DNA of 60,835 nucleotides from Planctomycetota bacterium (GCA_021781415.1 JAJXWW010000183.1:1-60835), one strand, 5' to 3'; positions 45,397 through 54,267 are shown, numbered from the stretch's first letter. Numbers and translations: made by a program. The notes: generated from the letters alone by a model not told the origin.

Positions 45397-46809
45397 TTAC
45401 GATCGGAGAGTCACGCCGTTAAAGCGCGCGACGCGCTCCAGTTCTTGGAGCATCTCGTCGGCGGAGGGGTAGCGGTCTTCGGGGCGTTTGGCCAAGAGAC
45501 GCATTACGATCGATTGGAAAGCGTCGGGGATAGACATCTGAAATTTCTTCGGCACGACCACCGGCGCTTGACGGATTTTGGCGATCGTTTCGACGAGATT
45601 ATCTCCCTCGAACGGGGGTTTGCCGGTCAGCAAGGCGTACAGCATCGCGCCGAGACTGTAGAGGTCGGAGCGGGCGTCGAGGCGTTCCGGGCCGAAGGTT
45701 TGCTCCGGCGACATATAGCGCAAGTCGCCGAGTACCTCGTTGGAACGGGTGATTTGTTGGGCCATGTTGCCTTCGATCGCCTTGGCTAACATCAAGTCGC
45801 CGAGTTTGGCGGCGCGGTCGGTGAGTTGGATCATCGCGTTCCGCGGCGTGAGATTGCGATGAACGATGTGCTTGCGATGGGCGAATTGCAGCGCGCGGCC
45901 GAGGTGAACGGCGATGCGGAAGGTGTGTCGCCAATCGAGCATCCCCGCCACGCCGATGCGCTGAATCACTTCGGTTAGGCTTTCGCCGTCGATGAATTCC
46001 ATCGCCACCCAGCAGTACGGTCCCTTCTTGCCCGCGCCATACAAGGTAATCAGATTGGGATGGCGAAGTGGAAGCGTCGTTTTCATCGAGCGAACGAATC
46101 GGCGCACCTCCACATCGTCGCGCGCGAACTCCGGCTTGAGAACCTTGACGGCGGCGTCGCAAGCTCGCTTGACGTCCCAAGCGCGGAAGACGACGCCGGA
46201 TTGGCCGCGCGCCAGCACTTGGTTCAGTCGATAGGAACCGAGCATCGAGCCGCTCAACTCGCCGAGTCGTTCGCCCGGCAACACTTTCAACGCGGCGGGA
46301 GCGGGCAGGATGTCCGATTCGTCGTCGTCCATCGGAATGGCGGCGGGAAGATCGTCTGGAGCGACAGGGAGAACGTCCAAGATCGGAGCGCTCGGCGGCG
46401 TGGGCTTTGGAGATGTGGCCCGTCCGCGTGGTACCGGATCGTCGAGAGTCAAATTCATCGGGATCGGCGCGCGCGCCTGCGGCGGAGGCAACGTCTGCTG
46501 ATCGGCGAGTTCCACGCGCTCGAAGCGCAACTGCGTCTCTCCGAGGCGAAGCACATCGCCGGTTCGGAGAACGTGTTCGCCGACGGCTCGGTCGTTGACG
46601 AAGGTGCCTCCGACGCTGTTGAGATCCTTCAAAATCAGGTCGTTGCCGCGAATCTCGATCTGACAGTGAGCGCGCGAGACTTGCGGATCGTTCAGGCGCG
46701 TCAGGCTTTGCCGTCCGCGTCCGAGGATTACGGAACCACCTTGGGCGAGCGCGAGCGGAAAGACTCGTCCCTTATCCGCGCCGACAATCACTTCGAGTTG
46801 AGCGGACAT
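45397..46809 (-). CDS. FHA and protein-kinase-fold protein, predicted pseudokinase
   Basis: 470 aa. The N-terminal FHA domain (about 25-105, GRGRQSLTRLNDPQVSRAHCQIE) is followed by a low-complexity linker. A kinase fold runs from about 195 (ARGQSGVVFRAWDVKRACDAAVKVL, the VAIK lysine is present). The catalytic loop reads HRNLTPRN instead of HRDxKxxN, and the DFG site reads GDLML. Loss of the HRD aspartate suggests no or altered catalysis, so it may be a phosphopeptide-binding scaffold. It is a paralogue of the next gene, 23 nt away on the same strand. Confidence 0.85.
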   Translation of the reverse strand: MSAQLEVIVGADKGRVFPLALAQGGSVILGRGRQSLTRLNDPQVSRAHCQIEIRGNDLILKDLNSVGGTFVNDRAVGEHVLRTGDVLRLGETQLRFERVELADQQTLPPPQARAPIPMNLTLDDPVPRGRATSPKPTPPSAPILDVLPVAPDDLPAAIPMDDDESDILPAPAALKVLPGERLGELSGSMLGSYRLNQVLARGQSGVVFRAWDVKRACDAAVKVLKPEFARDDVEVRRFVRSMKTTLPLRHPNLITLYGAGKKGPYCWVAMEFIDGESLTEVIQRIGVAGMLDWRHTFRIAVHLGRALQFAHRKHIVHRNLTPRNAMIQLTDRAAKLGDLMLAKAIEGNMAQQITRSNEVLGDLRYMSPEQTFGPERLDARSDLYSLGAMLYALLTGKPPFEGDNLVETIAKIRQAPVVVPKKFQMSIPDAFQSIVMRLLAKRPEDRYPSADEMLQELERVARFNGVTLRS

Positions 46810-46832
46810 TGGCTGCCTCTTCGGGGTGGAGA

Positions 46833-48050
46833 TTATTTGCTTAGTATTTTAGCAACGCGCCGCAACTCGTTGAGCAGCTCCGCGGCCGACTGAAAGCGAT
46901 CTTCGAGGCGTCTCTGAATGAGTTTCAGAACGATGGCCTCGAAACGATCGGGTATGGACGGTTGAAATTGTTTGGGCTTGGCCGGGATGCCGGTGCGAAT
47001 CTTGACGATCGTTTCAACGAGCGAGCCGCCCTCGAACGGGGGTTTGCCGGTCAACAGGGCGTACAAGAGCGCGCCGAGGCTATACAGATCGGAACGACGG
47101 TCCACATCGGTTCCCATCGTTCGCTCTGGCGACATGTAGCGGAGATCGCCGAGGATCTCGCCGGGTCGAGTCAGCTGTTCGGCCAACGCTCCCTCCAGCG
47201 CTTTGGCCAAGATCAGATCGCCGAGCTTCGCCACCTTGTCCTTGCGGCGAACGAGGATGTTCTGGGGCGTCAAATTGCGATGAATGATACCGCTATTATG
47301 GGCATACTCCAGCGCGCGGGCGATGTGAACGGCGACGCGGAAAGCGAAGCGCCAATCGAGCATTCCTCCCACGCCGATGCGTTGAATCACCTGCGTGAGG
47401 CTCTCACCCTCGACGAACTCCATCGCCGCCCAGCAATAGGGGCCGCTCTTGCCCGCGCCGACCAACGCGATCAAGTTGGGATGGCGGAGCGGCAGGACGG
47501 TGCGCATCGAACGCACGAAGCGACGCAGTTCTTTGGCGTTGCCGGTGGCGGCGGGATAGAGAACCTTCAATGCCACGGGGCTATCGTCCTTGAAATCGCG
47601 GGCCTCGAAGATGAGGCCGGATTGGCCGCGCGCGTGCAGCTCGCCAACGTGGAAGTGCGACAGTTTCTTGCCGCTCAATTCTTGCAATCGGTCGCCGGTC
47701 AGTACGACCTGCTTGGGGGGAGCCGCCGCTGCGCGCGACGGCGACGCGCTCTCTTCGTCGTCGATTTGCAGGCGCAGTTGCGTTTGTCCGATCTGCAAAA
47801 TATCGCCGTGTTGAAGGTAGTCTTCCTCGATGCGCGTGCCATTGACGAAGGTGCCTCCACCGCTTTCCAGATCCGTAACGTGAACCTGTCCGTCTTCCAG
47901 TTCGATTTCGCAGTGGACGCGCGAGACTTGCAAATCCTTGAGCGGTGCGACGACGTGCCGGCTGCGGCCCAACATCAAGGGATTGTTCTCGAACAATCGA
48001 AACATATGGCCCGTATCGGGTCCGGATATTACGTGCAGATCCTTGGGCAT
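46833..48050 (-). CDS. FHA and protein-kinase-fold protein, predicted pseudokinase (paralogue)
   Basis: 405 aa from ATG 48050, preceded by GAGGGAA. The order is an FHA domain (about 20-95, GRSRHVVAPLKDLQVSRVHCEIELE), then a kinase fold with ARGQSGLIFEARDFKDDSPVALKVL. The catalytic loop is again HRNLTPQN and the DFG site GDLIL. The two proteins are clear tandem duplicates that both lost the HRD aspartate, which argues that the change is functional rather than accidental. It may be co-transcribed with the downstream paralogue. Confidence 0.85.
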   Translation of the reverse strand: MPKDLHVISGPDTGHMFRLFENNPLMLGRSRHVVAPLKDLQVSRVHCEIELEDGQVHVTDLESGGGTFVNGTRIEEDYLQHGDILQIGQTQLRLQIDDEESASPSRAAAAPPKQVVLTGDRLQELSGKKLSHFHVGELHARGQSGLIFEARDFKDDSPVALKVLYPAATGNAKELRRFVRSMRTVLPLRHPNLIALVGAGKSGPYCWAAMEFVEGESLTQVIQRIGVGGMLDWRFAFRVAVHIARALEYAHNSGIIHRNLTPQNILVRRKDKVAKLGDLILAKALEGALAEQLTRPGEILGDLRYMSPERTMGTDVDRRSDLYSLGALLYALLTGKPPFEGGSLVETIVKIRTGIPAKPKQFQPSIPDRFEAIVLKLIQRRLEDRFQSAAELLNELRRVAKILSK

Positions 48051-48117
48051 AGTTCCCTCGTCCGCCGTGTTGCAAAGCACTCGAACCTCTCTCGAGGATA
48101 GTCGGACAAGATCGAGA

Positions 48118-49272
48118 ATGCAACTGCTTCACCACGTCGGCGCGGATGAGAAAGTTCTCCCCATTTTTTGCGACCGCGGCTTCCCCTACGATGATGAAAT
48201 GGACACGAAGTTGCGCGCGGTCTCCCGATTTGAAGCGAACCTGCTTCGGCTGTTGGGGTTCTTCCTACGCCGCGAGCCTCCCGAACGCGCTTTGCCTCTG
48301 CTCGAAAATCAATGCTCCGCTCCGCCCTGCCTCCAGCGCAGCGCCGTCGAACTCATTCGAGATGCCCTCGGCAAGGGCTGCGTTCAGCTGTTGGCGCGGG
48401 GCGGTGGCTGGAGGCGCGAACGCTTCTTGCGCCAAGGACGCGCCGTCGAAGGCCGACTTTGGGAAAGAACCGCGCCGCACGAGTTGGGATTGACCTTCTC
48501 CGCCCATACGATGCGATTTCTCATTTGGATCACGGCCAATCGACCCGACGGCGCGAATCGCCCCTGGCGCGCGTCGCACGACGACTTGACGCTCGGCGAT
48601 CTGCTCCTGCTCTATTTCGCCCACGATGGATTGTGCAAGTTGCGACCGGGTCTGAATGCGACTAAGCTGCTGGGGGAGGAGCCGTTCGTTCGACATGCAC
48701 TGTGTTGGTTGGCCCACCCCGGCGACTACTCGTTGGCTCCTTCGAGCGTGAGGCCCAACTTCGCACCCTGGACAAACGGCGTCGGCGCGTGCATCTTGGA
48801 GGCGCTGCAACCGGAACTGGAGCGGCGTTGGATTGCTGTTGAGAGCAGCAAGGCACGACTTGCCGATCCCCAAGTCATGCTCGCGTTGGGCGCGGCCCAA
48901 GAGCGGGGGTTAACGGCGTTTCTCGATGCCATTGAACGGGAGGGGCGAATGGATCTGGCTCGGTTCCTCCTGCGGTCGTCGGCGGCATTGTTGGGTCCGA
49001 ACGCGCGTCCCGAGATGTGGACCGAACGTCTGCATTTGGCCGGCTGGCGTCTTGCCGACCGCGCGGCGATCTATCGCGCGGCCACCACCTTCTTGCGAAC
49101 GATGGATCGTTTCCAATCGTGGGAGCGGCGGGCACGCGGGATCGGCTACCTGGACGATGAGTATGCCGCCAGTCAATTGTGGAAAGCCGATTGGGAACAA
49201 GTGCAAGGCGATATACTAACCGAACGAGCGCGCGCGATCGTAAAACAGCTCGATCCGATCCAAGAAGCATAA
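48118..49272 (+). CDS. Protein of unknown function, first of a three-gene set
   Basis: 384 aa from ATG 48118. Predicted soluble and mostly helical, with no recognised domain. Typical stretches are PHELGLTFSAHTMRFLIWITANRP, LTLGDLLLLYFAHDGLCKLRPG and FLRTMDRFQSWERRARGIGYLDDEYA. It is divergent from the pseudokinase genes, and the two co-oriented genes that follow may form an operon. The three could belong to a multi-domain assembly of the MoxR/vWA or FtsH-associated kind, but I cannot support this. Confidence 0.7.
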   Translation: MQLLHHVGADEKVLPIFCDRGFPYDDEMDTKLRAVSRFEANLLRLLGFFLRREPPERALPLLENQCSAPPCLQRSAVELIRDALGKGCVQLLARGGGWRRERFLRQGRAVEGRLWERTAPHELGLTFSAHTMRFLIWITANRPDGANRPWRASHDDLTLGDLLLLYFAHDGLCKLRPGLNATKLLGEEPFVRHALCWLAHPGDYSLAPSSVRPNFAPWTNGVGACILEALQPELERRWIAVESSKARLADPQVMLALGAAQERGLTAFLDAIEREGRMDLARFLLRSSAALLGPNARPEMWTERLHLAGWRLADRAAIYRAATTFLRTMDRFQSWERRARGIGYLDDEYAASQLWKADWEQVQGDILTERARAIVKQLDPIQEA

Positions 49273-49345
49273 ATCGGGGTTCCGAGTCCAGCTTTGCGAC
49301 ATCGCATGGAGCGCGAGATTCCGACTTCCCGAGAGGAGAATCTTG

Positions 49346-49915
49346 ATGAGCCGTTCCTACCTCGTCAGTGTCCGAGATTGCCAAACGCGCACCGTATGTG
49401 CCGAGGATCACGTTCAAACATCGTTGGAGATTCTCGAAGTGTTGCCGCCGGAGCAGATGGCCGGACTTCTCGCCGACGAACTGGAACGGCGCGGCTTCCA
49501 ACGCGGGGGGGGCCGTCTTACACGCGCTCAAAACGGCGTTACCATCACCGTGGACCCGGCCACGGCCACCGTCGTGGTAGCGGCTCAAGATTCCGAACGG
49601 GCTACCATTGAAGCGGAGCGCTCGGATCGCGCCTACGACGACATCGGCCCCCATGCCAAGGTGGTGCGCGACAACCTCAAGAAACAACTGGAGAAAGACA
49701 TCGACCGCAAGGCCAACGAAAAGACGAAAGGCTTACAAACGAAAGTGACCGACCGTCTGGAGCGCGAGTTGGTAGAAGTTCGGCAAGAATTGGATCGAGT
49801 CGTCAACCGCGTCACCGCCGAGGCCCTGAAGCGCAAGGCCGCCCAGATGGGACAGATTAAGGCGATTACGGAAGACCCAGAAACAGGCTCGCTCACTCTC
49901 GTCGTGGAAGTCTGA
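49346..49915 (+). CDS. Coiled-coil protein of unknown function
   Basis: 189 aa from ATG 49346, with a strong GAGAGGAGA Shine-Dalgarno. The N-terminal half is a mixed alpha/beta region (ILEVLPPEQMAGLLADELERRG). The C-terminal half is a charged coiled coil (VRDNLKKQLEKDIDRKANEKTKG). The family is unknown to me. It follows the preceding gene after 73 nt. Confidence 0.7.
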   Translation: MSRSYLVSVRDCQTRTVCAEDHVQTSLEILEVLPPEQMAGLLADELERRGFQRGGGRLTRAQNGVTITVDPATATVVVAAQDSERATIEAERSDRAYDDIGPHAKVVRDNLKKQLEKDIDRKANEKTKGLQTKVTDRLERELVEVRQELDRVVNRVTAEALKRKAAQMGQIKAITEDPETGSLTLVVEV

Positions 49916-49945
49916 GCGAACCGACAGCGTTAAACTGCCATGCAA

Positions 49946-50089
49946 GGCGAACCGGCAGCGTAAGCTGCCGGGTAAAGCGAAGCTGCCGGGTGTGGCGAAC
50001 CGGCAGCGTAAGCTGCCGGGTAAAGCGAAGCTGCCGGGTGTGGCGAACCAGCAGCGTAAGCTGCCGGGTAAAGCGAAACTGCCGGGTGT
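49946..50089 (+). repeat. 48-bp tandem repeat array (GCGAACCGGCAG family)
   Basis: Three 48-bp units start at 49946, 49994 and 50042, with a partial fourth at 50090. Each contains two hairpin-forming GCTGCCGG segments. The unit is the same family as the palindrome at 2355-2437. It fills the 271-bp gap between two co-oriented genes. Confidence 0.85.
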
Positions 50090-50186
50090 GGCGAACCGAG
50101 AGATTTTTCTTATCTGCCAAGCTGTACTCCATCTCACGCATCGGATACGATAAATGGGAGATGAATCCGTTGAGGGAGAGCGGACC

Positions 50187-51038
50187 ATGAAAGCCATCGT
50201 GAACCCCTTCGAACCGTGGCGACCGATTGACGTACCGATACCCAAGCCGCTGAACCCCGGCCGGCCTTGGCGGCCATCTCCGCCCCTTCGCCCCACATCA
50301 AAAGGTGCGATTCCTTTGGCCGAGTCGATCGACCCCCCGGCGACGAAACGAAAACGGCGCTGCTGTGGCAAGAATAAATGTGCGGAGCGCAAAGCGAAAA
50401 AGGCTCAACCATCGACCGATCTCCAACGAGTGGGCGAACCGAAGCGGTCTCGCGTTCTTCCCATCCTCTTTCTGCTGCTGGGAACGCTCGCCATCGCTGG
50501 GTTCAGTTTCTTCGGCGGGACGCATTATTTCCGAGTCTTCGTTACGCTCTTTGCCATCTTCATCGGTTTCTTCTTCGGTCTCTGGCCGAATGCGAATCGA
50601 GCGTGGCACGCCCGGCTACGATGGATGACGGCTGGCTTGGCTTTGGCTGGAGTGTCCGCTTGGTTCGTACCGACTCTCAGCGGCGTCAATCTTTGGTCCG
50701 CCTATCGACAGGTTGACGAACTGCGGACGATGCAGCCGGGCGAGGTGGATGAGTTTCTACGCAGCGCGGCGGATCGACATCTCCTCGTCCAAGCATTTCC
50801 CTCTTTTGCTCTCGAGGTGAAATCGGGCGAAATGGCTTGGCTTCGTCGAACGGTCGATGAGGCCATCTCCAGTGCCGACCTCCGCTTGGATACCCGTCCG
50901 CGCGCCGCCGCTTCCGATTTGCAGCAGCTCAACGTCCAACTGAGGGGACTGGAGCAATTCGGCACCGTCCGAGACGAGTTGCAGTCCGCGATTCAGCGAG
51001 CCGAGCGAGCCTGCGCAAAAGCAGATCGTCGGCGCTAA
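50187..51038 (+). CDS. Membrane protein with Pro-rich N-terminus
   Basis: 283 aa from ATG 50187, which has GAGGGAGAG upstream (an in-frame ATG at 50154 would add 11 residues). The N-terminus is rich in Pro and Arg with a CCGKNKCAERK cluster. Three TM helices are near residues 91-108, 116-132 and 143-162. A C-terminal ~120-residue soluble helical domain follows. The family is not recognised. It is the third of the co-oriented genes. Confidence 0.7.
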   Translation: MKAIVNPFEPWRPIDVPIPKPLNPGRPWRPSPPLRPTSKGAIPLAESIDPPATKRKRRCCGKNKCAERKAKKAQPSTDLQRVGEPKRSRVLPILFLLLGTLAIAGFSFFGGTHYFRVFVTLFAIFIGFFFGLWPNANRAWHARLRWMTAGLALAGVSAWFVPTLSGVNLWSAYRQVDELRTMQPGEVDEFLRSAADRHLLVQAFPSFALEVKSGEMAWLRRTVDEAISSADLRLDTRPRAAASDLQQLNVQLRGLEQFGTVRDELQSAIQRAERACAKADRRR

Positions 51039-51099
51039 AGCTCCGCCGGTAGGACGGGCCGTCGCCCACGGAGGACCGGGGACGACTGGCTCCGTCGCA

Positions 51100-51882
51100 T
51101 CAGCTTGGGGGGAAATACTCGGCGAAGCGATCCTTGAAGGCTTTCACGCCAAGATTAAAGAACCACGAGTCGATGCCGAGAGAAAGGATGCGACAACCGA
51201 GATCGACGCAACGGCGCGCATATTCCGCGTCGCGCGGCAGAATGGCCCACGGAAGGCGATGGGCGCGACAAGCCCGAGCCACCCTCTCCACCGCCTGCCA
51301 CATGCGTTGATGGTCCCACTGTCCTGGAATTCCCATCGACTGGCTAAGATCGGCCGGCCCAATAAAAAGAAAATCGAGATCGGCAATCGCAGCTATTTTC
51401 TCGACCTCCTCGACGGCGTCGATGTGTTCGATTTGCACGGCGACGACGGTTTCGGCGTTGGCTTGTCGGTAATAATCGGCGGCAGGTGTCGCTCCATAGC
51501 GGCCATCGACGCCGCTGCCGTTGACACCGCGCATGCCACGCGGATGAAACTTCGTCCACGCCATCAGATCTTCGACCTGTCGAACGCTCCGCACCATCGC
51601 GGCCATGACTCCGCCCGCGCCAGCCTCCAAGGCGCGCATTACCGTGGCGTAATCCGTGGCGGTCAGGCGGACGAAGCTGTCGAGGCCGCAGCCGCGCGCG
51701 GCGCGGGCGGCTTCTTCGATCTGTTGCACCGTAAGTCCGGCGTGTTCTTGATCGAGCCATACCGCGTCGAATCCGCCGGACCACGCCGCCATCTCGACGA
51801 GTTTCGGATGGCACAGCTGACCCAAAGCGAACACCTTGATAACACGATCCTGAGCCAACAACGCCTTTAACTGCGCGCCCAT
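51100..51882 (-). CDS. HpcH/HpaI-type aldolase/citrate lyase-like protein
   Basis: 260 aa from ATG 51882 (a longer frame continues upstream without a good start). The (beta/alpha)8 fold has the motifs GGFDAVWLDQEHAGLT, VRLTATDYATVMRALEAGAGGVM and MRGVNGSGVDGRYG. The metal-binding region VVAVQIEHIDAVE contains the Glu ligand, and FLFIGPADLSQSMG the Asp. These enzymes catalyse reversible aldol cleavage of 2-keto-3-deoxy-type acids. The substrate is uncertain. It is divergent from the fwd locus, separated by a palindromic repeat. Confidence 0.87.
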   Translation of the reverse strand: MGAQLKALLAQDRVIKVFALGQLCHPKLVEMAAWSGGFDAVWLDQEHAGLTVQQIEEAARAARGCGLDSFVRLTATDYATVMRALEAGAGGVMAAMVRSVRQVEDLMAWTKFHPRGMRGVNGSGVDGRYGATPAADYYRQANAETVVAVQIEHIDAVEEVEKIAAIADLDFLFIGPADLSQSMGIPGQWDHQRMWQAVERVARACRAHRLPWAILPRDAEYARRCVDLGCRILSLGIDSWFFNLGVKAFKDRFAEYFPPS

Positions 51883-51960
51883 GTTCAACCTTTCAGGAGT
51901 CAAGGAATCGAACCATGAAGCGATTATAGCGATTGCGACGACCGGCGCGCGTTCGTTCCC

Positions 51961-52030
51961 GGTTAGCCGCGACGCGCGGCGGAGCGCGTTGGGGAGCGTC
52001 AGCGCGCTCCGCCGCGCGTCGCGGCTAACC
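51961..52030. repeat. GGTTAGCC palindrome upstream of fwdD
   Basis: Perfect 28-bp arms at 51961-51988 and 52003-52030 surround a 14-nt loop. It belongs to the same family as 42904, 57747 and the right window edge. It lies between the aldolase and fwdD, where it could act as a bidirectional terminator-like hairpin. Confidence 0.85.
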
Positions 52031-52119
52031 GACATCGCGTCGAGAAGGTTTCCCTCGCGGACGCGGCTTTACTAGAATGAATCGGTGAGACCGTTACTCT
52101 TTTACCACAACGAGGGGCG

Positions 52120-52467
52120 ATGACGACGAAGCGCTTTATTATGAACGCGGGCCGGACGAGCAAGCAGGGCCAGCAAATCAACGTCGGCAAAGATCACGCC
52201 GAATATCAAACGATTGTCAACACGTTGACGATGCATGCCGACGATATGAAAGCGTTGAACGTCGTCGCCGGGGCGAGCGTTCGCGTTCGCTCCGAGTTTG
52301 GCGAGGCCGTTTTTCTGTGCAAGGAAGGCAAGGTTCCCACCGGCATGGTGTTCGTGCCCTATGGCCCGCCGACCTGCCGGTTGATGGGACAAGGAACCGA
52401 CGGCACCGGAATGCCGACTTCCAAGAATTGGGAAGTCGAGATCGAACCGATAACAAGTGAATCGTGA
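52120..52467 (+). CDS. fwdD: Formylmethanofuran dehydrogenase subunit D-like (molybdopterin dinucleotide-binding)
   Basis: 115 aa from ATG 52120. The sequence KRFIMNAGRTSKQGQQINVGKDHAEY and the C-terminal VFVPYGPPTCRLMGQGTDGTGMP are typical of FwdD, which binds the MGD cofactor together with FwdB. This subunit is not part of the Methylobacterium Fhc complex, whose FhcD is a formyltransferase (family knowledge), so its presence here points to a metal-containing dehydrogenase. It starts the locus and is followed by a 47-aa ORF and fwdB. Confidence 0.88.
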   Translation: MTTKRFIMNAGRTSKQGQQINVGKDHAEYQTIVNTLTMHADDMKALNVVAGASVRVRSEFGEAVFLCKEGKVPTGMVFVPYGPPTCRLMGQGTDGTGMPTSKNWEVEIEPITSES

Positions 52468-52556
52468 ATCGGAGCCGGAAGCGTAAGCGACGGTTTTGGT
52501 TTTGTCTCCGTTGCTTGCGCTGCCGACTCGGACGGTCGAGAGATTGAGGAGGAACG

Positions 52557-52700
52557 ATGGAAACCGACAAAGAGCGAGAGATCGTAAACCCGGTGGCGGA
52601 CGCATCCGATTCGCCTGTTCCGCCGTGGGAAGAAATCGAGGAAGGCCGTTACATGCCCCGGCGGGTGCGCGGCAGCTGTCATGGCCGCGAACTCGGCTGA
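52557..52700 (+). CDS. Small 47-aa ORF between fwdD and fwdB
   Basis: It has a near-perfect Shine-Dalgarno (GAGGAGGAA) 4 nt before ATG 52557. The product is acidic at the start and ends in basic PRRVRGSCHGRELG. I do not recognise it, but its position and RBS argue for a real gene. A role in cofactor insertion, assembly or regulation of the dehydrogenase is only inferred. Confidence 0.65.
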   Translation: METDKEREIVNPVADASDSPVPPWEEIEEGRYMPRRVRGSCHGRELG

Positions 52701-52757
52701 ACTTTTGTGCTTCCGTCCGGTTCGGACGGTCAACTTCGCCGATAACAGGGAGAGAAA

Positions 52758-54086
52758 ATGGAGCTGACGATCACGAAGAACGCGACGTGTACCTTCTGCG
52801 GTTGCGTTTGCGACGACATCGAGTTGCACTCCGACACCGAGCGCATCGTGGAAACCAAGCGCGCCTGCATTCTCGGCGAATCGTGGTTCCGCAATCACAC
52901 GGCGGAGCGGCTGTATCCCGACGCGCTGATCGACGGCGAGCCGGCCACGGTGGACGAGGCGGTCGAGGAGGCGGCGGAGTATCTCTACAACGCCCACATG
53001 CCTCTCGTCTATGGATTGAGCAACGTCACCTGCGAGACGCAGCGCGAAGCCGTCGCGCTGGCCGAGATGATCGGCGGCGTGGTCGATAGCCATACCTCGC
53101 TCTGACACGGTCCCACGGAAATCGCCGCCCAGTTGGGCGGCAAAGTCACCTGCACGTTGGGCGAAGTCAAGAATCGCGCCGATCTGATTATCTATTGGGG
53201 CGGCAACCCCGCCGAGTGCCATCCGCGGCACTTCACGAAATATACGTTGACGCAGAAAGGCAAGTTCATCCCCAAAGGCCGCAAAGACCGCACCATGATC
53301 CTCGTGGACATCCGCGAGACGCCCAGCGCCAAGGCCGCCGACATCTTCCTGCAAGTCCGCCCCAATAAAGACTTCGAGGTTCTGTCCGCGCTCCGCGCGC
53401 TCGTCAAGGGCCAGCGGATCGACGCCGCGCGAGCCGCCGAAACCGGATTGACGGTCGAACAGCTGCAAGACTTCGCCGACCGCATGAAGCAGGCTCGCTT
53501 CGGCGTCTTGTTCTTTGGCATGGGTCTGTCGATGACGCGCGGTAAGCACATGAACTCCGCGGCGCTGCTGTCCTTAGCCGCCGAGTTGAATGCCTTCACG
53601 AAGTTCGTGGCCATGCCCATGCGCGGCCACGGCAACGTCACCGGCGGCGATGTCATCATGCGTTGGACGACGGGCTATCCTTTCGGCGTCAATTTGAGCC
53701 GCGGCTATCCGCGCTTCAATCCAGGCGAGTTTTCGACGGTCGATCTCTTGCTGCGCGGCGACAACGATGCCGCCCTCATCCTCGGCGCGGACCCCGGCGC
53801 GACGATGCCTCAACCGGCCATCGATCATTTGGCGCGCATTCCCACGATTACGCTCGATCCCAAGGTCACTCACACGAGCCGTCTTTCGCGCGTCCACATC
53901 ACGACGGCGGCCACCGGCATCAGCGCGCCGGGGACGGTCTATCGCATGGACGAGATTCCCCTGCCGCTGCGTCCGCCACTGAAATCGCCGTATCCGACCG
54001 ATGAAGAAGTGGTTCGCCGCATCTACAAGGCGGTGGCGAAAAAACCGATGTGGCTGCCACTTTTGGAACCGACTGCGAAGGGATAG
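52758..54086 (+). CDS. fwdB: Formylmethanofuran dehydrogenase subunit B with predicted selenocysteine
   Basis: The frame runs through TGA 53103-53105 to the stop at 54086, 442 aa if Sec is inserted at residue 116. An in-frame TTG (53133) after the UGA is not needed. The N-terminus has the 4Fe-4S ligands C-x2-C-x3-C (TCTFCGCVCDD, residues 11-18) and a further Cys at 37 (KRACILG). The UGA lies at SHTSL-U-HGPTEIA, the exact place of the catalytic Cys/Sec in archaeal FwdB (Cys118 in Methanothermobacter). The rest has the MPT-binding pattern, for example GMGLSMTRGKHMN. This suggests a redox-active W/Mo enzyme interconverting CO2 and formyl-carrier. Bacterial FhcB lacks these residues (recalled, not computed). 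Length 442 aa is the usual one for FwdB. Confidence 0.9.
53103..53141 (+). promoter_or_regulatory. UGA and SECIS-like stem-loop in fwdB
   Basis: UGA 53103-53105 is followed after 25 nt by an AGTT loop (53131-53134) on a perfect 7-bp stem, GCCGCCC (53124-53130) and GGGCGGC (53135-53141). The loop-to-UGA distance and a G within the first two loop bases match bacterial SECIS elements. The first bases after UGA (CACGG) are also as in E. coli fdhF. Confidence 0.8.
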
Positions 54087-54267
54087 GCACTCGTTAACTG
54101 TTCACGAGCCGACTGTGACGGACGTACAATTACAAGTAACACCCCCCAGAGGTAACTGGTGCCGGTCATTCCGTGGCCGTCGAGTTTTCTGATGGGCTTG
54201 CCAAAAGTGGCGCGCGAAATCACGGGAATCAAGGGAACACGAGCCCTCGCTCAACAAGGATATACCG

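Noticed and set aside
46962..48101. Long plus-strand ORF opposite the pseudokinase
   Set aside because: The FHA and kinase motifs are on the minus strand. The plus frame has a composition typical of antisense translation.
49946..50089. CRISPR array from 48-bp repeats
   Set aside because: Units are contiguous without unique spacers, and the repeat belongs to a dispersed palindromic family.
53133..54086. Separate CDS starting at TTG 53133
   Set aside because: The frame continues upstream through the UGA with conserved FwdB residues (HGPTEIAAQ) that this start would drop. A fused Sec-containing gene explains both parts.
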